Origin: Neofusicoccum parvum
Taxonomy: Eukaryota > Ascomycota > Dothideomycetes > Botryosphaeriales > Botryosphaeriaceae
Reading direction: 5' to 3'
DNA: 64,000 bases
NCBI GenBank assembly: GCA_020912385.1
Contig: CP087223.1
Span: 620,001 to 684,000 of the forward strand
Shown piece by piece: positions 22,852 to 31,439 of this stretch; within the stretch, counting starts at the first letter, position 1, and each line of letters starts with the position of its first letter. Under the pieces are notes generated by a model. That model made no database searches and was not told the DNA's origin. It was given only the letters and a program-made list of their open reading frames with translations. Position numbers and translations under genes: made by a program.

Positions 22852-23215
22852 TGTTGGCAAGCGTAAGCCAGTGTTCGAGAAAGGCGATGATCGTACAAAA
22901 CCGGATCACAGGGTCTAGAAGGCGGAGAGCCTCCCGAAAGCTTTTAGATCTACTGTGGACTATCGGAGGAGACCATGGATTATATACTTGGTAGCTGTTA
23001 AAACTTGGAACTTAAATCGAATTTGACCTTGCCAGTACTATTAATAGTGCCTCACGCAAAAATGGGTTGTTATAAACGAAAGGACTTTAGCAATATGCCG
23101 GTGAGGAAACTTCCATTAAAGACCTACGCTAGAATGCTTAAATAGATCAACATGCAAAGACGTTAGAGATCCGACGAGATTCTCTCCAGAACACAACCCT
23201 TGGTCTACACCCGCC

Positions 23216-24670
23216 ATGTCCGCTTCTACCTATCGGGCGCCTGTTATCTTGTCCTACGATACGGTCACCAGATTCTCCAGTCAAAGTGGATTCTCTCCCA
23301 TGCGAAACTGCACCCACTGCGACCGGTGGATCCAAAGTAGCGAGCCCCATGTCTCTTTGACTAACGGCTGTCATCATCACTGCCACATGACATGCTTAAC
23401 AGCATACTTAGAGGTCAACGGCTCCAAATGCATAGAGTGCCAAGTTCCTGCTGGGCAAACTTATCTTATGACGTCTTGGCTCTTGCGGAGTCTGGAACTG
23501 GAGTTCGAGACTTTTACTCGGTTCTCGATATATTTTGCACAAACAAATACGCTCTCGGCTTGTATCGATTGTGGAGACAATATTTCTCATGGCCAAGGCT
23601 ACACCACCTTTCTTTGTTGCGGATCGTGTTGTCATCGGAGCTGCTTAAGACCATATATGCTACGGCGTAGCGCGCGGTGCCGCCACTGTCATGGTGCTAT
23701 TGGAGAAACACGCTTACGTCCTAGAAGAGACCATTCAGCCTTCCATCCCGAGAGAAGCTCCTCAGCCTCACGTCCCGGTAGAGATCCACCTGGCTCGCGC
23801 CCAACTGAGGGCGTGTTAGCATTACACGGAGCTGTAGATGTTCCAGATTTACGTCAAGACGAAACTATATATTCAGCGCCCGCAGAGGCTCTTCAGCATC
23901 TATTCGAGCCACTTCGAATTCCAGAGGTTACACCCGTCACTTCGACCATTCAGCCGAGCGTACAGACTGCGTTACCCACCTCATCAGCTACTACACTATC
24001 AAACAGCCCGACGACATCGCTTCAGCACATTCGTGAGTCAGTACATCGCAGCGAACTTACCAACGCTTATTCAGACCAAGCGGACGAGGATTGCCCCATC
24101 TGCGTAAGGACGCTTCGGAATCCAGTATTCACGTGTGACGCAGGGCACCGATTTCATTGGTTTTGCATCCGAAAGTGGACACATATAGGCAGTAATAGCT
24201 GCCCGAGCTGCCGACGGGAACTTGTTTTTGATCTCGAAAGTGATTCTAGAACTCTCGTCGTCTCAAATGGGATTCGGGACACAGCACAGAGAGGTCGCGA
24301 TGACTTCCTGAAAGAGCTTCTCGGGGATCCTAGACCGGCTTCTCTTGAGTTACAAGTCCTACGTCAAATCTATAAAGAAGCAGAAGATGCATTGTACTGG
24401 ATTTATAGAGCATTCCTGGAGGGCTCCAGCCCATCAGACGCGGAACTTGAACAGATAGCAGAGGTCAATGAGGAAGTCAGTCTTTGGAATGAGATTCACT
24501 CTTTCCAGGTGCAAGTAGAACTCCTAGACGTCGAAAGGATTCGGGAGTGTTGCTTGGACCAATCAGGGTGGAAGCGCAAGATCCACGAGTACTTTTCTGT
24601 GGGTAGAATCTTGATTCCTTCTCCGGAAGGATGGGTTCGATCAGAGTTTAGGGGGCATCAATTAGGCTAG
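23216..24670 (+). CDS. Multi-RING-type zinc-finger protein (paralogue A)
   Basis: A 484-aa single-exon frame from ATG 23216. Three Cys/His modules are visible. Module 1 (residues ~32-75) has CTHC...CHHHCHMTC...CIEC. Module 2 (~116-158) has CIDC...LCCGSCCHRSC...CRHC. Module 3 (~290-325) has CPIC...CDAGHRFHWFC...CPSC, a RING-H2-like finger. A Ser/Thr/Pro-rich linker separates modules 2 and 3. The C-terminal ~130 residues form a helical domain that also occurs in the RING protein at 48330-49598. The RING-H2 module suggests E3 ubiquitin-ligase activity, but substrates and location are unknown. Confidence 0.8.
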   Translation: MSASTYRAPVILSYDTVTRFSSQSGFSPMRNCTHCDRWIQSSEPHVSLTNGCHHHCHMTCLTAYLEVNGSKCIECQVPAGQTYLMTSWLLRSLELEFETFTRFSIYFAQTNTLSACIDCGDNISHGQGYTTFLCCGSCCHRSCLRPYMLRRSARCRHCHGAIGETRLRPRRDHSAFHPERSSSASRPGRDPPGSRPTEGVLALHGAVDVPDLRQDETIYSAPAEALQHLFEPLRIPEVTPVTSTIQPSVQTALPTSSATTLSNSPTTSLQHIRESVHRSELTNAYSDQADEDCPICVRTLRNPVFTCDAGHRFHWFCIRKWTHIGSNSCPSCRRELVFDLESDSRTLVVSNGIRDTAQRGRDDFLKELLGDPRPASLELQVLRQIYKEAEDALYWIYRAFLEGSSPSDAELEQIAEVNEEVSLWNEIHSFQVQVELLDVERIRECCLDQSGWKRKIHEYFSVGRILIPSPEGWVRSEFRGHQLG

Positions 24671-25075
24671 GTACGGAGACGGCTGCCGTACTATCATGGC
24701 GCAGACAGCTCGATATAATTACTAAGAGAATTATGATGTCGGATTTGATGGTGAAGAGTTGTGAGGTCAGAAAGAGAGTAGATTCTGCCTGTCTCTTGAG
24801 GGACAGGTGAGTAGGTCTGCTTATATACATGAATAAGAGCATAGCATAACCGAGGGAGTGTAGATATCCGAGGAAGTGTTGATCCGAGGAAGTTGGGCAT
24901 GAGTTGAGTTGAGTTGAATTCATTTACCCTGACCCGTCGCCCTAAGCGATATGCAGGCTACAGACTATTCAAAGTGTTTCTCTAGTAATACATTGGTGTG
25001 TGACAAATTGGGAGGATAGAAGGATGGATAGGGAGGGCGGATAGTAGGTAGAAGGGATTGTTTGTAAGGAGTTCT

Positions 25076-28000
25076 CTACTCCGTGTCTTCGTCTCTATTT
25101 ATAAACCGGTGTGTTTCTTTTGCAAAGCTTAGCACGGCCTGTAGCTGTTTACCAGATATCTTCCACTTCTTTTCTTTTCCTTGTCTGGGATCAGTCTTGT
25201 TTGGAGGTTTCCCACCTAGTAAGGCTGGCAAGCTGTTGTTCTCAAGTCCACTGTCTTCGTACATCTTTTGTCGGCCTTGTTGTAGCAACGGGCATTCGAG
25301 TAAGACATGAGAGACTGATTCGGCTTCTCCACATTCGCACTTATCGTTGTCTATCCGGCCCATCCGCATACGGTGTTGGTTGAGCCAGCAGTGGCCGGTG
25401 CGTAGTTGGGCAAGAAGGCCGGCTTGGTTCCGTGGGAGTTTGTCATATAGGTGGCGGACGTGGGATCCTGGGGGTGCTGTGTCGATGTTGCGGAGGTGCT
25501 GGCCTTTCTCTGAGTTCTCCCACTGTGCTGCCCATTGTCTGTGTGCCTTTTCCTTGGCCGCCTGGACCTGGAGATGTGCTAGCGGTTGGTGGTCGTGTTC
25601 CCTGAGGCGTGTAGTTGCAGCTTTAGCTAGCTTGTCTGCTTCTTCGTTTCCTCGAATTCCGGTGTGGCTAGGTATCCATTGGAGGGAGAAGGTGATTTGA
25701 AGGCTCTCTTTTAGGGACTGAGCTGTTATTAGGATAGACCTGATTAGGCTTTGTCCTGTCTTTCGCTTGTAGGGGCTGGCCAACGCTTGGAGCGCTGCTC
25801 TAGAGTCACTGTAGATTGTATAGGCGCTCGGTCCTTGGCTGTTCTTCTCAAGTTGTTGTTCGGCTGCTAGTTCCATGCCGGTATCAATAGCAATGAGTTC
25901 TGCAGCTGTGACACTGTAAAATCTGCTAGAGCCTACTCCTTTCTGGGTTTTCCTGTGGACTCTCTGGACCTGATTGAGGATTACTGCTGCTGCTCCTAGT
26001 TGACCCTTTACCTTTGACGCGTCCGTGAATACTTTCATAGTGGGGTCCTCCTGTAGCTCTTGATTGAGAGCTGCTGTATCGTTCGTATAGGGAGGCTCTA
26101 GTTGAATACTTTCCAGCGCGAGCGGTAACCATGGTGGTAGCGGGCAGGTGTCGATTGTCTCTACATCCTCAGGTTGATTTAAGTCTTGCTTGAGAGTTGC
26201 GTTTAGAGGGCTCAGGGAGCTTGCTGCCGGACTGAGCGTTGTAGCTATCTTGTTGACTAGCTTCCTACACGGATGTGAGGCTGGGAGTGTTCGAAGATTT
26301 GTTATTACTCTTGCTGCTCGGGTCTGGAGACGTAGCTGTGTCGGAAGGAGGAAGTTCTCATAGTCTAGCGTTTCTGTTGCTACTGTCCGGAAAGCTGAGA
26401 TAGCCTTGGTTGTTGCAATCCGTTGGATCCTTGAGAGCACTGCCACTTGCCATTTGCACCTCGTAGGAGAGTGCCAGACCATCGAGGCATAGTCCATCTG
26501 GGGGATTACACAGGCTTGGTAGAGTTGGCGCATCTGTTTTGGTCTGAGGTGTCTTAGCCTACCTATGGCTAGGCAGGTCTTAGTGGCTCGCTTTGCTGCT
26601 CTTTGGACGTGGGCTCTCCACCGGAGCTGCTGGTCAAAGATTACTCCTAAGAGCTTTACGTTGTCCTTGGGTTTAACTTCGTAGCTGTCCATCGTTATTG
26701 TTGCCGGGCATGCTTGGTTCGCATTTCTCGTGAAGTGGATAAGCTCTGTTTTATCAGCCTCGAAGCATGACCCTGTCTGCTCCGCCCATCGCTGCATCCT
26801 TGGTATATCTTCTCTTTGTAGTGTGGCGAGGTTCTTGCGGGCTGATAGGCTTGTCCTCCATCTGAAATAGTCGTCGATGTAGGCAGATGCTCCTCCAGTA
26901 AAATCGACTGGCTGGTCTACGAGATCGGCGTTGTGGAAAGCGAATAAGATTGGGGAGAGGGGGGATCCTTGCGGGAGTCCTGGATGCTCCAGAAACGTGG
27001 CTGGTTTGGTGTAGCCGTCAAAAGACACTGAAGCAGTCCTATTATCCATAAAGCTCCGGACCCATCTTCTTATCTCGGCTGGAATCCTCCTTTCTCTTAG
27101 GGTGTGGTCTAAAACATTCTTGTTGACTGCGTTGAAAGCGCCCTTTAAATCAAAAGCCATTAGTGTGACCACCTTATGCTCTTTCCAGGCGTTCCAAATT
27201 GCGTCGACTAAGATAAGGAGTGCTTGTTCCGTAGATCTACCAGGTCTAGCCCCAAACTGGGTGTCTGGGAGGAGGTTGTGCTTTTCGGCGTAGTAGGATA
27301 TTCTCTTTGCTATTACAGCTTCTAGTAGTTTTCCAAGCGTGTTTAGTAGGGAGATTGGGCGGTATGCTTTAGGAATCGTGTAGTCTGGCTTGCCTGGCTT
27401 GCGGAGGACGACGATAGCCGCGGTTCGCCAGGCTTTTGGGTGGTGGCCAAGGTCAATTGATGCGCTGAAAATTTGGTGTATGTAGTGTGCCACGTATGGC
27501 CATAGCTTCTGCCAAACTAGCATTGGTAGCCCGTCTTCCCCTGGAGCTGAGCTGGCTTTAGTGGCAACTAGGCTTTGATAGATCTCTACCTCTGTAACTG
27601 GTGACCAATCTAGTGGGACCGTTGTCGCTACTTCGGTAGGAAGCTGTGGCTTAACCGGCTCTGGGAAGAAGGTATCTAGTAGGAGCTGTGCTTTTTCTTC
27701 GTTACGTGTTGTGTCCTTAGTGCCGTTGGAGAGAGTGGGAATGCTGCTGTAGTTGTCACTCGGGCTGGCGTATTTGGCTGCCTTCCAAATCAAGTTTCCG
27801 TTGCCAGCCTGGTCTAGGAATTCCTTCCAGTGGCTGCTTTTAGCGTGGGCAATGGCCTTGACCCATTCTCGCCGAGCTTTCTGCATTTTTGTGTATTGAT
27901 ACAGCGTATCAGGGTCATCTCTTCCGTGAGATGCGCGGAGGGTCTGCCAGAGCCGGCGATGCTTGTTAGTCTTTATCTGGTGTTCCTTTAAATCCGGGCT

Positions 28001-28945
28001 GAACCATTGTTTTGAGTACGAGCAGGGCTTAGCAGTAGGAGTTAAGTCGTTCGTCGTAGCTGCTGTGGTACTAATAAGAAGCTCAACGGCTTCGTCTAGC
28101 TGTTGCTTGGTATTAATATTTAGTGTCGGACCAAGTGCCTCTTGGATGGCTTGACCAGCTTTCCTCCAGTCTGTTTGCTCATATAGCTTCCGTGGGGGCC
28201 GTTCATTTGTCAATTCTACCTCCATGTTCCACTTCGAGACGGTGGCGCGGTGGTCTGATCCGTAGTTCTCATCTAGAAGGCTGCACTTAATGAGTTGCTT
28301 GGGGGTGTTACTAAGGGTTAGGTCTAGCGTGGTCTTGCTATCTGCCTTGTTGCTCGCGTAGCACGTAGGTGTTCCACGGCGGAGGTGGCTCTGGAGCTCG
28401 TGTTCTTCCATAAAGGAAAGCAGGGAGGCGGCTGTTCCCACTAGGTATGGTTTGATGCTGTCTCCGCCCCAGAGTGGGTCTTGTCTATTAAAGTCTCCCC
28501 CTAGGATGAGACGAGGGGGAGTGTCTTTTGTCTGTCTTCTGATCGTCTGGCGGATTGTACTAAGTGCCAGTTGCATCTCCTGTTCTGCCGCCTGCTGGGT
28601 TCCTCCTATTGGTGGCACGTATACTGAAAAGATGAGGATCTGTTCTGCTGGTGTTTGAATTCGAACTGCCGTAAGGTCGCGGCTATCGCATTCAATTTGT
28701 TGTTGCGCTGAGGTAGAGAGCCTCTTGTTAACGTAGATAGCGCTGCGTTTCTTTCCTTCGCCGGAGTAGGTAGGGGTATAAAGATGCCAGGAGCGGTGTT
28801 GGATGAATGACTTGAAGAATGACACTGGCGGTTCTTGGATAAGAAGAATGTCGAGCTTTTCAGTGTCTTGGTCGTTGATAAGGGCTTCCATGCACTCGCG
28901 TGACTTCCAAATATTCAGCTGTAGGATCCGGAGTGGCTCTAACAT
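25076..28945 (-). CDS. LINE ORF2: endonuclease, reverse transcriptase, RNase H
   Basis: A 1289-aa uninterrupted protein. N-terminal AP-like endonuclease: LQLNIWKSRECMEAL, LLIQEPP, GGDFNRQDPLWGG and YGSDHRA. Reverse transcriptase (~500-760): FDLKGAFNAVNKNVL, GLPQGSPLSPILF and the catalytic AYIDDYF. RNase H (~950-1100): VFTDASK, TAAELIAIDTGMEL, IYSDSRAAL and WIPSHTGIRGNEEADKLA. A C-terminal Cys/His knuckle CECGEAESVSHVLLEC completes it. It would nick target DNA and copy element RNA in place. Its ATG overlaps the end of ORF1 by 7 nt, which suggests translation by termination-reinitiation. Confidence 0.95.
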   Translation of the reverse strand: MLEPLRILQLNIWKSRECMEALINDQDTEKLDILLIQEPPVSFFKSFIQHRSWHLYTPTYSGEGKKRSAIYVNKRLSTSAQQQIECDSRDLTAVRIQTPAEQILIFSVYVPPIGGTQQAAEQEMQLALSTIRQTIRRQTKDTPPRLILGGDFNRQDPLWGGDSIKPYLVGTAASLLSFMEEHELQSHLRRGTPTCYASNKADSKTTLDLTLSNTPKQLIKCSLLDENYGSDHRATVSKWNMEVELTNERPPRKLYEQTDWRKAGQAIQEALGPTLNINTKQQLDEAVELLISTTAATTNDLTPTAKPCSYSKQWFSPDLKEHQIKTNKHRRLWQTLRASHGRDDPDTLYQYTKMQKARREWVKAIAHAKSSHWKEFLDQAGNGNLIWKAAKYASPSDNYSSIPTLSNGTKDTTRNEEKAQLLLDTFFPEPVKPQLPTEVATTVPLDWSPVTEVEIYQSLVATKASSAPGEDGLPMLVWQKLWPYVAHYIHQIFSASIDLGHHPKAWRTAAIVVLRKPGKPDYTIPKAYRPISLLNTLGKLLEAVIAKRISYYAEKHNLLPDTQFGARPGRSTEQALLILVDAIWNAWKEHKVVTLMAFDLKGAFNAVNKNVLDHTLRERRIPAEIRRWVRSFMDNRTASVSFDGYTKPATFLEHPGLPQGSPLSPILFAFHNADLVDQPVDFTGGASAYIDDYFRWRTSLSARKNLATLQREDIPRMQRWAEQTGSCFEADKTELIHFTRNANQACPATITMDSYEVKPKDNVKLLGVIFDQQLRWRAHVQRAAKRATKTCLAIGRLRHLRPKQMRQLYQACVIPQMDYASMVWHSPTRCKWQVAVLSRIQRIATTKAISAFRTVATETLDYENFLLPTQLRLQTRAARVITNLRTLPASHPCRKLVNKIATTLSPAASSLSPLNATLKQDLNQPEDVETIDTCPLPPWLPLALESIQLEPPYTNDTAALNQELQEDPTMKVFTDASKVKGQLGAAAVILNQVQRVHRKTQKGVGSSRFYSVTAAELIAIDTGMELAAEQQLEKNSQGPSAYTIYSDSRAALQALASPYKRKTGQSLIRSILITAQSLKESLQITFSLQWIPSHTGIRGNEEADKLAKAATTRLREHDHQPLAHLQVQAAKEKAHRQWAAQWENSEKGQHLRNIDTAPPGSHVRHLYDKLPRNQAGLLAQLRTGHCWLNQHRMRMGRIDNDKCECGEAESVSHVLLECPLLQQGRQKMYEDSGLENNSLPALLGGKPPNKTDPRQGKEKKWKISGKQLQAVLSFAKETHRFINRDEDTE

Positions 28946-30339
28946 TCGGTTCTACGTGCGTATGGAAGACGTTCACTGCATTGGGGTGCTCTTGTTAGGT
29001 GGTTCTGTCCGCAATCAGCGCACCGTGGGGTTATTCCTGGTGGGCAATCCTGGGTGTCGTGTTCTCCGCAGCAGTTTCTACATCTTTGCTTCTCTCTACA
29101 GTTCCAAGCAAGGTGTCCTAGGGCTTGGCAGCGGAAGCATCTCTTCCTCTCCATGCTATAGTGTTCTACACGGCTGGTGAACTGTTGTCCAAACCTAAGG
29201 CCGTTGTAAATAGCGTGCTGGGCTGCTTGTTCCGAACGAAACCAGATCCCGAGGGAGGCGTGGCGTCCGAGAGGGGCGTCTTTCTTCTTCATCCATGCGA
29301 TATCTTCAATCTGGTAGCCTAGCTGCGTAAGGTCGTTCTCCTGGTTGATCTTCTCGATACCATGCTCTTTCTCGTCCATCCGAACCTCTTCAGTTGGTGT
29401 AAGGTGGGCGACGATTCCATAGCGGGGGTGGGTAATCTTAGTCTGCTCTCCTAGCTTCTCTACCCACTCGGTATTCTTCTCAGCAGTCTCTTTCCCTTTG
29501 TCTGTTCTGAACCGAATCAGATATCCTGTCTTTGTAGAGCCTACTCCGAGGATCTCCACGTCCTTAGTGTTGTCGCATTCTTTGAGGGCATCTGAGATCT
29601 GCTTGGCTACTTTATCCTGCGGCATGTCTCGCTTCAGTTGGTTGTCCGGCGTGTCTTGGTCTGTTTGGAGCTGCGTAGTGGTGATCTTCATTACCCGGAG
29701 ACTGTTTCCGGATTGCTTGTGGTACGACTGAGGGGGTAGGATAGTAGGTAGGATAGCAGGTGGGAGTGCCGCTACTCTAGCCCAGTTCCGTTGTTGAGGC
29801 TGTTGCTGGCGTGTAGTCTTGAGTTCATGGCTGATCTTGTCTACTTTCTCTGTGAGGTCTATGACTTGATTCTGTAGAGCCTTGTTTTGGGTGATAAGAG
29901 TCTCGCGTTCTTTCTTAGCATCTTCTTGTCCTTGCTGTAGAAGCTGAAGAAGGTCTTTTTGCTCAGAGAGCTCTTTCTTCATATATTCTACCAAAAGGGG
30001 TATATCTGGCATGTTGATGAGGGCCATCCTCGCTCGCTCTGCGTTTAGGCTGGACTTGGCTTGGGCCTCTGTGGCCTGTGTTTCGGTGTTCTGAGTCTTG
30101 GTGGCTTGGGTTTTAGTAGTCTGGGTTTCTTTGGTAGTCTTTCTCGCTTGTGGTGTGGCTTTGCTTTTCCCGGCTGTTCTGCTATCTGTTGGCATAACAC
30201 GAGAGGTGCTGCGCGTAGTCCTTCCTGGGAGTGTTTCTTCTCGGTTGATCCTTAGGGTTCGGACAGCTGTAGGGGCCTGGGGCGAGACTGGGTTGGTGGG
30301 GCTCTGCGCCCGGGGTGTATGGGGCTCTGTGCTCTCCAT
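28939..30339 (-). CDS. LINE ORF1: Gag-like nucleic-acid-binding protein
   Basis: A 466-aa protein from ATG 30339. The N-terminal ~110 residues are Thr/Gln/Arg-rich and low in complexity. A coiled coil follows at about residues 120-175, then a globular part. The C-terminus has CCHC-type knuckles: CFRCQALGHLAWNC, CRNCCGEHDTQDC and CADCGQNHLTRAPQC. Such proteins coat LINE RNA. The stop codon (28941-28939) lies just beyond the ORF2 ATG (28945-28943), so the two frames overlap. Confidence 0.92.
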   Translation of the reverse strand: MESTEPHTPRAQSPTNPVSPQAPTAVRTLRINREETLPGRTTRSTSRVMPTDSRTAGKSKATPQARKTTKETQTTKTQATKTQNTETQATEAQAKSSLNAERARMALINMPDIPLLVEYMKKELSEQKDLLQLLQQGQEDAKKERETLITQNKALQNQVIDLTEKVDKISHELKTTRQQQPQQRNWARVAALPPAILPTILPPQSYHKQSGNSLRVMKITTTQLQTDQDTPDNQLKRDMPQDKVAKQISDALKECDNTKDVEILGVGSTKTGYLIRFRTDKGKETAEKNTEWVEKLGEQTKITHPRYGIVAHLTPTEEVRMDEKEHGIEKINQENDLTQLGYQIEDIAWMKKKDAPLGRHASLGIWFRSEQAAQHAIYNGLRFGQQFTSRVEHYSMERKRCFRCQALGHLAWNCREKQRCRNCCGEHDTQDCPPGITPRCADCGQNHLTRAPQCSERLPYARRTEC

Positions 30340-31026
30340 GTCACCCGGGTCTTACCGGCGCACGGGCCGGTAGGGTGAAAATCTTTGTGGGGAGAAGAGA
30401 CGATGTGGTTGAATTGAGACTGGCTCTTGCGGACCCACCGGGGCAGTGCACGCCCTGGGCCTAGGCTGAGTTACTCTCCTGAATGTGCGCTTTCTTTTGC
30501 TCTTGATTTTGTGGTGGCGGCAGTTCGATCGAGTTGAGGTCCTTTGGTTGAATTGAGTTGAGTTGAGTTGAGTTCACACGTTACCTTCAAGTTGGGCATG
30601 ATTGATGCCTTCCATGTTTCCGTGAGAAGATTCGAGAAATGAGTGATACCTGAGGTAGTAAGGAAATAGTCTGACACTTTGTCCTGGGGCTGGTAGGATG
30701 TATGGCCGCTTCGGAATGAAGCAAACAAAGTGGACCAGTTCCCACTGGAAGAACACGCGGGAAATCCGTAGGCGCTCGTCATATTCTGCCTCGCGTACTT
30801 CGTTTCCGCCAGAACATTCGCGCTTGCAGTGGATGTGTAGGTCGAACTGCGATTGCTTTTTTCGGCCAACAATGAAGAGAAACGTCTCAAGTTGCTAGGG
30901 TGTTTTGAACCTGTTAGCATATATTAGAAATAAGGTCAGAGATTTGTATGGCCTCACTTCATGTGTTCCAATATATTCTCCGTCCACCATCACATCAATA
31001 TCCGTCTCCAGCAAACAGAAACGCAT

Positions 31027-31378
31027 GCCATTGGTAGTCTGTGAAAGGCTGTAGTAGATGGCGCGACTGGGTCGCAGACACGGCTGGGAAGCCTCAATTA
31101 TATAGGAAAGCTGCCAGGGGAGACTAGCGGAGCTAAGCGACCGTCATGCAGCTACTTATGCAGTCGCTAGGGTCCGCACGGAGAGAGGTTCCCTATTGAT
31201 GTGTGTGGCACAGCGGAGTTGCAGTCCGTGCGCGAAAAGCTTGGCGTCCAACGTTCTGTGATTCTGTCGCGTCGACCTGTCCCACGCTAAGCCGTATCTG
31301 TACTAGTGGCTCGTCGCTCACAGCTCGACGCGGCGAGCCCAAACGGTAGGGTCGGGCGACGTAACGCGGCGCTTAGCG
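31027..31378. other. Intergenic stretch
   Basis: GC-rich flank between the LINE-split gene and the JmjC gene, presumably holding both promoters. No repeat was seen. Confidence 0.4.
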
Positions 31379-31385
31379 TATAAAA
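31379..31385 (+). promoter_or_regulatory. TATA box for the JmjC gene
   Basis: TATAAAA, about 55 bp upstream of ATG 31440, in an otherwise GC-rich stretch. Confidence 0.55.
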
Positions 31386-31439
31386 GGGCGGACAGCGCCA
31401 CCCACCAACCTCTTCGCCTCTAACAACGCGACAGATATC

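Larger units (their letters stand above)
24903..30588 (-). mobile_element. Full-length Tad-like LINE, two intact ORFs
   Basis: About 5.69 kb on the minus strand. It is flanked by a 13-bp target-site duplication AAGTTGGGCATGA (24890-24902 and 30589-30601). The 3' end is a short A/C-rich tail of AACTC pentamers (24903-24917). ORF1 (28939-30339) and ORF2 (25076-28945) are both uninterrupted, and the 5' UTR is about 250 bp. The domain order endonuclease, reverse transcriptase, RNase H fits Tad/I-group LINEs. Intact ORFs and a perfect duplication suggest a recent, possibly active insertion. Confidence 0.92.
24821..31026 (-). pseudogene. Hypothetical gene split by a full-length LINE
   Basis: Exon 1 is 31026-30958 (23 codons, starting MRFCLLETDIDV). 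A 63-nt intron (30957-30895, GTGAGG donor, GCTAAC branch, CCCTAG acceptor) joins it in phase to exon 2, from 30894. Exon 2 reads as a protein (RVFFQWELVHFVCFIPKRP, then a Pro/Tyr-rich part) until the LINE target site at 30601-30589. The host sequence resumes after the left target copy (24902-24890) in the same frame for 23 codons to TAA at 24821. The product was about 150 aa or more and has no recognised domain. The insertion removes normal expression. Confidence 0.65.
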
